Shown here piece after piece: positions 5,327 through 10,438 of a DNA stretch of 10,438 nucleotides. The stretch is from Euryarchaeota archaeon UBA54 (GTDB taxonomy: Archaea > Thermoplasmatota > Poseidoniia > Poseidoniales > Thalassarchaeaceae): positions 1-10,438 of the forward strand of contig DAGM01000067.1 of NCBI GenBank assembly GCA_002495735.1, read 5' to 3'. Positions within the stretch are counted from its first letter, which is position 1. Each line of letters begins with the position of its first letter. Position numbers and translations under genes: made by a program. The notes under the pieces were generated by a model that was not told where the DNA came from, ran no database searches, and saw only the letters and a program-made list of their open reading frames with translations.

Positions 5327-6846
5327 CCCGGTGCGTTCTCAACCACCAGCCCTGTGGGTATGCCATGGCTAATTCCGAGAATGCGCCCGACGAGCTCCCG
5401 GGGTTGTCGAGCAGCGCTACTAGGATTAATGTCAGGAAACTCGAAAGTCTGCCCTGGGATCACAGCGGCAAGCATCCTGGAAATCGACCTTTTTGGGAGG
5501 TCATCCGGCGGGCCGTTGACATAGCCTGGTCCTATATCATCAGGCACTCGGAGATGGACAGCCCATCCGAGGTGGAGGGTGGCTCAGTGTATGCTTCTAC
5601 GCACCTCAATGGCCTCATTGACCCGCTGGCAATCATGAAATCACAGGACAGGCGTATCATCGCCATCGGTAGGCACGACATCATGACCATGCCTGTGATA
5701 GGCTGGATCACACGCCGAATCGGCTCGCAGCCAGTGATCAGGAGAGCAGAACTGGAGAGAGGAGTTAGTAATCCTGAGTTTGCGAAGAGGATTAACAAGA
5801 GGAGTATGCTGACCATGGCCAACTGCATCGCCTCAGGTCACGCGGCGATTGTGATGCCCGAGGGCAAGTCCCATCAGGACACCAAGATGCATGCTCTCAG
5901 GACCGGCGCCCTCCGATTCACCCTCAATGCTTCCAGCATTGCGCATGAGAGAGGGTTGCCTCAGCCTGTGATTCAGCCTGTAGGTCTGCATTTCAGATGC
6001 CACTACTGGTTCCGCACCGACGTCTTCGTAGAGTTTGGTGAACCAATCACCATACCACTGCTCGATGACCCCCAACATCACACAAATCTCGCTGGAGGGG
6101 AATGGATTGAACCACCCGCAGAACAAGTTATCCCCCTCCGCGACGAATTGTATGAAAGCCTGACCCATATCACCCCAAATGCTCCAGATTGGGAGACATA
6201 CAGGGCATGGCATCTATTGGGCCACCTGAGAGCGAATTCATCCACTTCCCCTCTCAGCTCGCTGAAGCAGGAGGTACTAGCAGCCCGTGATATCAGAGAA
6301 CAGCTCATTCTTATTGAGAACACCAGTTCTCTTGTCGAGGACGCCATGGAGGCCGCAGATATACTGCACTCGGTAGGCCTAGACGCCCGTACGCTAGATG
6401 TGAGAGGACGAATCAAGAGTGAATCCAGACTAATCAGCGGGGCACTGGGGGTTCTGGCCATGCTTCTCTCCGCCCCTATCACCATCCCGACGACCGGTCT
6501 GCAGGCGCTCGTTGGGTGGTACGCGGGTGACCACACGGACGAAGGAATCGACGCTAGGACTACACACCATATGATCGCAGCAATCTTCTCTCCTCTTTTC
6601 TTCTGGCCATTAATCTCCCTCGCATTACTCTACTCTCTCTGCGGTGCTACCGCCCTGCTCCCGGTCTATCTTGCAGTATCTCTCCCTATCATCCATATGT
6701 CGAACCTAGTTTTCCTCTGGGGCTATGATATGTTGACTGATTTCGGCGACGCCCGAAGAAGAAGGAGACTGGCTTCCTCAGCAACTGGCGGTCGTTTGGA
6801 GGAACTTGTGGAGCAACTGGTTCCCCGACTCGGCGTTCTCAAATAG
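5323..6846 (+). CDS. Glycerolipid/1-acyl-glycerol-phosphate acyltransferase (PlsC superfamily, HX5D type), membrane-anchored
   Basis: 507 residues from the ATG of an ATGA overlap with the HIT gene. A start at ATG 5365 (493 aa) is also possible, since the first 14 residues carry no motif. The PlsC-like domain spans about 60-245. Motif I is STHLNGLIDPL at 92-102, with His94 and Asp100 in the HX5D spacing used by yeast Gpt2/Sct1-like and many bacterial enzymes, not HX4D. Motif II is GSQPVIR (134-140), motif III is VMPEGKSHQD (177-186) followed by LRTGALR, and motif IV is VIQPVGLHF (216-224). Such enzymes move a fatty acyl group from acyl-CoA or acyl-carrier protein to glycerol phosphate or a lysophospholipid at the membrane. 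The C-terminal third holds hydrophobic segments (about 376-400 and 425-475) followed by an Arg-rich stretch (RRRRR near 480), suggesting a cytoplasmic tail. The presence of an ester-forming lipid enzyme in an archaeal-looking context is notable. Confidence 0.82.
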   Translation: MTRCVLNHQPCGYAMANSENAPDELPGLSSSATRINVRKLESLPWDHSGKHPGNRPFWEVIRRAVDIAWSYIIRHSEMDSPSEVEGGSVYASTHLNGLIDPLAIMKSQDRRIIAIGRHDIMTMPVIGWITRRIGSQPVIRRAELERGVSNPEFAKRINKRSMLTMANCIASGHAAIVMPEGKSHQDTKMHALRTGALRFTLNASSIAHERGLPQPVIQPVGLHFRCHYWFRTDVFVEFGEPITIPLLDDPQHHTNLAGGEWIEPPAEQVIPLRDELYESLTHITPNAPDWETYRAWHLLGHLRANSSTSPLSSLKQEVLAARDIREQLILIENTSSLVEDAMEAADILHSVGLDARTLDVRGRIKSESRLISGALGVLAMLLSAPITIPTTGLQALVGWYAGDHTDEGIDARTTHHMIAAIFSPLFFWPLISLALLYSLCGATALLPVYLAVSLPIIHMSNLVFLWGYDMLTDFGDARRRRRLASSATGGRLEELVEQLVPRLGVLK

Positions 6847-6867
6847 GACGGGCACCCCAATCCCCTC

Positions 6868-7500
6868 ATGAACTCCCACGAGGCCGGCGACAGGGTGCGC
6901 AAGTGGCTGCAGAGCGAGCGCCTCGAAGCCCGAGACGTAGTCGACCAGCAGGCCATGCTCCACTTGCATGTCCGGTACCCTCCAACGAAGCAGGGTCACG
7001 TGTTCAACGTCGTCATTCCAAAGAACCGCAATCTGGTTCTGATATATTCAGTCACTAGGGTCGATGACGGTCAGCAGAGTGAAATGACGGAACACTCCGA
7101 GAATGAGAACGGGGATTGGGAGAAGTGGCTCCACGACACTAGGATACATCTCACTCAGGCAGATCTCGACTGGGTGCTTCACGTTGGTAAGAAGAAGCAT
7201 GGTGTGCCCGGCCCGCTGCAGGCGTTCAATCTCTCTCGTCCGATTTGGTTCGATGGTCTGACACAGAACGAGTTCATGCACACGATGCGCCATCTTTGGC
7301 TCACCAAACTCGCTCTGATTCACAAGATTAAGTTCGCATACGGGCCCGGCGTGGGCAAGCCCGGGCCGGTTGATGACTGGATCGCTAAGAAGGCCCAGAG
7401 CAGGGGCAGCCAACCTGAAGTGCATTCAGAGGTGAGTGAGATAGACACCGATGAGACTGGTGGCTTTGGTCGCGACTTCGATCCCTCAGAATGGGCCTAA
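6868..7500 (+). CDS. Small soluble protein of unknown function (possibly DUF2299-like)
   Basis: 210 residues, no signal peptide or membrane segment. Residues 1-100 look like an alpha/beta domain: helix VRKWLQSE, strand LHLHVRYPP, strand HVFNVVIPK, strand LVLIYSVTRV, then an acidic loop. Residues 105-165 are helical (RPIWFDGLTQNEFMHTMRHL and LALIHKIKFAYG). The last ~40 residues are acidic and probably disordered, ending DFDPSEWA. The order helix, short strand with a PP turn, strand ending in a xPK motif, strand, recalls the archaeal DUF2299 family, but this is an impression from memory and not an alignment. It lies 21 nt after the acyltransferase on the same strand and is probably the last gene of that operon. 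ATG 6868 has no evident Shine-Dalgarno. A GC-rich 7-bp inverted repeat near 7342-7369 lies in the Gly/Pro codons. Confidence 0.6.
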   Translation: MNSHEAGDRVRKWLQSERLEARDVVDQQAMLHLHVRYPPTKQGHVFNVVIPKNRNLVLIYSVTRVDDGQQSEMTEHSENENGDWEKWLHDTRIHLTQADLDWVLHVGKKKHGVPGPLQAFNLSRPIWFDGLTQNEFMHTMRHLWLTKLALIHKIKFAYGPGVGKPGPVDDWIAKKAQSRGSQPEVHSEVSEIDTDETGGFGRDFDPSEWA

Positions 7501-7556
7501 AACTCCTCTCTCACTCGTGCACCCTCTCGCGCGCAGGTGACGGCAAAGGGTCGAGG

Positions 7557-7564
7557 TTAAGTAT
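7557..7564 (+). promoter_or_regulatory. Possible archaeal TATA box for the secreted vWA protein
   Basis: TTAAGTAT, preceded by purines (CGAGG). It is 50 nt before ATG 7614, which would place transcription start near 7586 and leave a ~28-nt leader containing the Shine-Dalgarno at 7602-7607. This is the only A/T-rich octamer in the 113-nt gap; the match to the TTTAWATA consensus is imperfect. Confidence 0.3.
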
Positions 7565-7601
7565 CGCTGGAAGACAAACTAGGACGATACACAGCTATGC
7601 T

Positions 7602-7607
7602 GGAGGT
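7602..7607 (+). promoter_or_regulatory. Strong Shine-Dalgarno for the secreted vWA protein
   Basis: GGAGGT, a full match to the anti-Shine-Dalgarno core, 6 nt before ATG 7614. It decides that start over the out-of-frame ATG at 7597 and the in-frame ATG at 7629 (residue 6). Confidence 0.8.
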
Positions 7608-7613
7608 TTGGAA

Positions 7614-10438
7614 ATGGAAACTGCAAAAATGAGAAACAGCGTAACAATGGTTCTTCTGATGATGATGAGCACTTTCGCGGTAATCGAATTCCCGCAGGCT
7701 GAGGCTAGCGAAGTGGTCTTGACTGACGCGATTCAGATTGTCAACGGGGGCGCAGCTAACGATAAGATGGTGGCTACCGATGCCGACTCGATGGGCAACG
7801 TGCACTTCGTCTGGAGCCGCAACACCCAGCACTTGTGGTACCAGATGCACAATCCCAGAGGTGATGTACTAATTTTCGAGACCCAGATCTCTAACCCCGG
7901 TGCACATCGGGCTTGGCACCCCGACATTAGCGTTGACAGTAATGACAATGTGCATATCACTTGGACCGATAAAGCTGCTCAGTGGACTATCCTCTACACC
8001 ATGCTTGATCCATCTCAGGATGATCAGAGTGGCGACTCGGCTATCGACAACGTGATTTCGCTCATCGACGACTTCGAAGTCTCGGTTCACACACAGAACC
8101 GCGACTGGCCAGCTATAGACACCGATTCTGAAAACAATGCCCACATCGTCTGGGAGGACTCGTTTGAGCCGCTTGACAAGTTCTACCAACAACCTCAGAT
8201 TTACTACTCTATGATTGAACCCGACCTGCAGTCCCGTGAGGCTGTAGTCGCCGTGGGCGAGACCTTGCTCACTCCAATCATCGGCCACAAGGGGCATCCC
8301 GATGTCGCTGTCGATGCCGATGACTTCGTTCAGATTGTATGGGATGATACCCGCGGGGGCAAAGTCGAGATGGTTGCTCCGATAGACACCTCTGGCTCGA
8401 TGAACACCGAGTGGGCCGACATGTGTGTGGTTTTCTATGGCGGCTACTTCGCCAGCGGTGGTTACTTCGAGGGACTAAAGCCGATGCTCTTGCGAGCCAA
8501 CATGACGGTCTACGAGACCCTGTATGCCCTCAGCGGCAACTGGCCGAGTGCGGCTACCAGCGGCAATTGCGCCGCTGCATACCAGACCGGTGGGTCGGGC
8601 AGTCAAGGCCCAAGAGGAACTCCTCTAGGCCTGTCCCCCGGTGATGAGTCAGGTGGTATCAGAGAGCTCACTGAGGTTGTTTACAACAACGGCGCAGTCA
8701 ACTTGCCCCAGGATGGCGGATACTACAGTGAATTTTGGGGCCCCGGCTCCACTTGGGCCTGCCTGTCATGGCGAGACGCCGGTGGCAACGTACCCGGCAA
8801 TCCACCTACTCAATTGGACCACCACTGGAACCCTAACGCGACCAAGATTGTCATCCCAATCTCGGACGAGGGTCCCTATGGTGGTGACCCCGCCCAACAG
8901 TCTGATGACACCCAGAGCATCAATGAGGCTCACGACGCCTGCGTCATTGCCGGAATCATTCCAGTGCCCCTGCTCGCAGCCGGCTTTGGCTCTGGGTCTA
9001 CTCCCGTAGGATCACACATGATGGACCTCGCCCAGTGCCCAAACGGATTCGTTAGTCTGAACACAAGGACCTGCCCAGGTTCAAACACCCGCTTGACCAA
9101 TGCGGAAGGTTTGATGTACAGTTTCCCGACTTCATCCGGCAATTCAGCCGAATTACAGCTAATGGTTGAGGCCTTGGTCTACCTATCCACAAATAATTCG
9201 CGTGAGATCTACATGACCATACTCGATCCTCTGTCGCTGCTGGAGAACCCCCCTCCGACTTGGCAGAAGGGAGATTCAGGGACCTTTGTCGACACCACGG
9301 CCGACAGGTACATCGAGGATCTCGGGCCCTCTATCGACGGCCTAGGATACGGCAACCTCGTAGTGGTCAACGACACCAGAATCACACTCAACGACGCATA
9401 CAGCTTACATCCTGCAATCTCTGTAGACACCTCCGGTAACACCCATCTAGCTTGGATGGATGGTCGCGCCTATGGATTCGATATCGATGTCAACTACGAA
9501 ATCTACTACACCAGACTACGACTTAGAGGAGCGGGCGCGTGGGACGGAGCCCCTGACGGGTTACCTACCTACGGAATCAAGCAGATTATCGACTCAGCTG
9601 TCTCAGAAGTCGAAGGTATCGAAGGAATTCCGACCGATCGGCCCTTCGGCGCCAATTCGCACATGCCAGCCATCCTCACCGACTCATTCGATAACGTGCA
9701 CCTGACATGGTTGGAAAACTCCAACGAAACCCAAGGCGAGACTGTCGTTTATAGTAGACTGAATCACACCAATGACGACTATCCTGAGGGCTTTCCTCTC
9801 AATTCGCTCGCTGTAGGGGTCCTCGACCCATGGGAAGTCATTCCGATTACCGAGTGGCAGTCCGACAAGCTCGGCCCAAACTCACCTGCAGTCCCCGAGT
9901 TGGGTCAGCCACCGGCATTCGCCAATGACCTTGGAAGCGGCGCCCATATCGCTTGGTCTGACACTAACAAGTGCAACGATGTCAGCAATGGCGGATCCTA
10001 CACGCTGTGCTACGTCCACGTCCTGACTGGGCTAGTTGAGGTCGCACTCACAGAGACTGAGACCTACTACCACACCATTGAGCCCGGTGAGCAAACCACC
10101 TACAACATGACAATCTCGAACCCCACACCCGGGCCCGCCGAACTCGTGGCCGACACCTTCACCGTGACTATGGAAGGCGTTCCCAACAATTGGACGGCCA
10201 CACTGTTCTTCACCACTAATCACACACCAATATTCGACTCGACACCAGTATTCCTGCGTGGCGGCGACGTGGTTTCGATGTACATGCGCGTCCGCGCCCC
10301 TTCGATATATCAGGCCCATTCGGACGAATTGGCCGCGATTACGGTGACTGCAATATCCCACAAGGACCCGGCTATCAGGGACGACAGAATTACTCTGACG
10401 CTGATGGATGTCGTCCACGGGATTAACTTGGACACCAG
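7614..10438 (+). CDS. Large secreted protein: split beta-propeller-like repeats with inserted vWA-type domain, then Ig-like domain (3' end outside window)
   Basis: Open from ATG 7614 to the window edge: 941 codons without a stop. A Sec-type signal peptide is clear: Lys5/Arg7, a hydrophobic run VTMVLLMMMSTFAVI (10-24), and QAEA before Ser32 as an AxA cleavage site. Seven copies of a strand motif of the type DxxxNxHxxWxD occur, starting near residues 53, 102, 165, 228, 599, 683 and 770, for example VDSNDNVHITWTD and VDTSGNTHLAWMD. They look like beta-propeller blades. Between the fourth and fifth lies a vWA-type insertion. MVAPIDTSGSM carries the MIDAS DxSxS (Asp258, Ser260, Ser262), and IPISDEG (Asp418) fits the second metal-ligand strand. 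Six cysteines lie in the insertion (271, 319, 383, 443, 475, 487) and two in the last copy (787, 799), consistent with disulfides outside the cell. From ~809 an Ig-like domain (IEPGEQTTYNMTISNP, NNWTATLFF) resembles NEW3/CARDB-type modules. Likely role: cell-surface or secreted binding or adhesion; ligand unknown. Confidence 0.85.
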   Translation, partial: METAKMRNSVTMVLLMMMSTFAVIEFPQAEASEVVLTDAIQIVNGGAANDKMVATDADSMGNVHFVWSRNTQHLWYQMHNPRGDVLIFETQISNPGAHRAWHPDISVDSNDNVHITWTDKAAQWTILYTMLDPSQDDQSGDSAIDNVISLIDDFEVSVHTQNRDWPAIDTDSENNAHIVWEDSFEPLDKFYQQPQIYYSMIEPDLQSREAVVAVGETLLTPIIGHKGHPDVAVDADDFVQIVWDDTRGGKVEMVAPIDTSGSMNTEWADMCVVFYGGYFASGGYFEGLKPMLLRANMTVYETLYALSGNWPSAATSGNCAAAYQTGGSGSQGPRGTPLGLSPGDESGGIRELTEVVYNNGAVNLPQDGGYYSEFWGPGSTWACLSWRDAGGNVPGNPPTQLDHHWNPNATKIVIPISDEGPYGGDPAQQSDDTQSINEAHDACVIAGIIPVPLLAAGFGSGSTPVGSHMMDLAQCPNGFVSLNTRTCPGSNTRLTNAEGLMYSFPTSSGNSAELQLMVEALVYLSTNNSREIYMTILDPLSLLENPPPTWQKGDSGTFVDTTADRYIEDLGPSIDGLGYGNLVVVNDTRITLNDAYSLHPAISVDTSGNTHLAWMDGRAYGFDIDVNYEIYYTRLRLRGAGAWDGAPDGLPTYGIKQIIDSAVSEVEGIEGIPTDRPFGANSHMPAILTDSFDNVHLTWLENSNETQGETVVYSRLNHTNDDYPEGFPLNSLAVGVLDPWEVIPITEWQSDKLGPNSPAVPELGQPPAFANDLGSGAHIAWSDTNKCNDVSNGGSYTLCYVHVLTGLVEVALTETETYYHTIEPGEQTTYNMTISNPTPGPAELVADTFTVTMEGVPNNWTATLFFTTNHTPIFDSTPVFLRGGDVVSMYMRVRAPSIYQAHSDELAAITVTAISHKDPAIRDDRITLTLMDVVHGINLDT

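Noticed and set aside
6078..6536. 152-codon minus-strand frame within the acyltransferase gene
   Set aside because: Shadow of the motif-bearing acyltransferase frame; no supporting feature of its own.
7342..7369. GC-rich inverted repeat GGCCCGG / CCGGGCC
   Set aside because: Lies inside the 210-codon gene and encodes a Gly/Pro-rich stretch (YGPGVGKPGPV); codon composition explains it.
7869..8297. 142-codon open frame on the minus strand inside the vWA protein gene
   Set aside because: Lies wholly antisense to a well-supported secreted-protein frame; no recognisable domain or start signal. High GC and few stops in this frame explain it.
8641..9009. 122-codon plus-strand frame inside the vWA protein region, possibly a frameshift
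   Set aside because: The vWA protein frame was read through 7614-10438 without a stop, and domain features occur on both sides, so no frameshift is needed.
10032..10418. 128-codon open frame on the minus strand near the window end
   Set aside because: Antisense to the Ig-like domain of the vWA protein; cysteine/histidine-rich translation with no family resemblance.

Overview
The window looks like a euryarchaeal chromosome segment, most probably from Marine Group II (Poseidoniales) or a relative. That placement is inference. It rests on a GMP synthetase amidotransferase encoded apart from its ATP-pyrophosphatase domain, an archaeal/eukaryotic-type small RNA polymerase subunit (Rpo12/RpoP), an RFC-type clamp-loader homologue, fairly high GC, and the pairing of these archaeal information genes with a bacterial-type glycerolipid acyltransferase. 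No 16S rRNA or other phylogenetic marker is present.

Left part (1-1751, + strand): the 3' end of guaA (subunit A), then rpoP with an extra N-terminal zinc ribbon, then a divergent RFC small-subunit-like AAA+ protein. They are closely spaced and probably co-transcribed. A tRNA-Arg(CCU) gene on the minus strand (1757-1833, CCA encoded) converges on the RFC gene and stops 5 nt from its stop codon.

Middle part (1941-7500, + strand): an orphan four-helix membrane protein with a C-terminal beta domain, followed by a tight block of four genes. These are a shortened SdhA/NadB-family flavoprotein that lacks most dicarboxylate-binding residues, a HIT-family nucleotide hydrolase (1 nt gap), a membrane-associated glycerolipid acyltransferase (4 nt ATGA overlap), and a small conserved-type protein of unknown function (21 nt gap). 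The spacing suggests one operon. The acyltransferase bears on the archaeal lipid divide, because typical archaeal membranes carry no fatty-acyl esters.

Right part (7614 to the window end, + strand): the first 941 codons of a large secreted protein, open at the 3' edge. It has a signal peptide, seven copies of a beta-propeller-like strand motif, a von Willebrand factor A (vWA)-type domain with a DxSxS metal site inserted between copies four and five, and then an immunoglobulin-like domain. It has its own strong Shine-Dalgarno and a possible TATA box, so it is probably a separate transcription unit.

No insertion sequence, CRISPR array, rRNA or prophage gene was seen. The longest stretches without a gene are about 110 nt (1834-1940 and 7501-7613).
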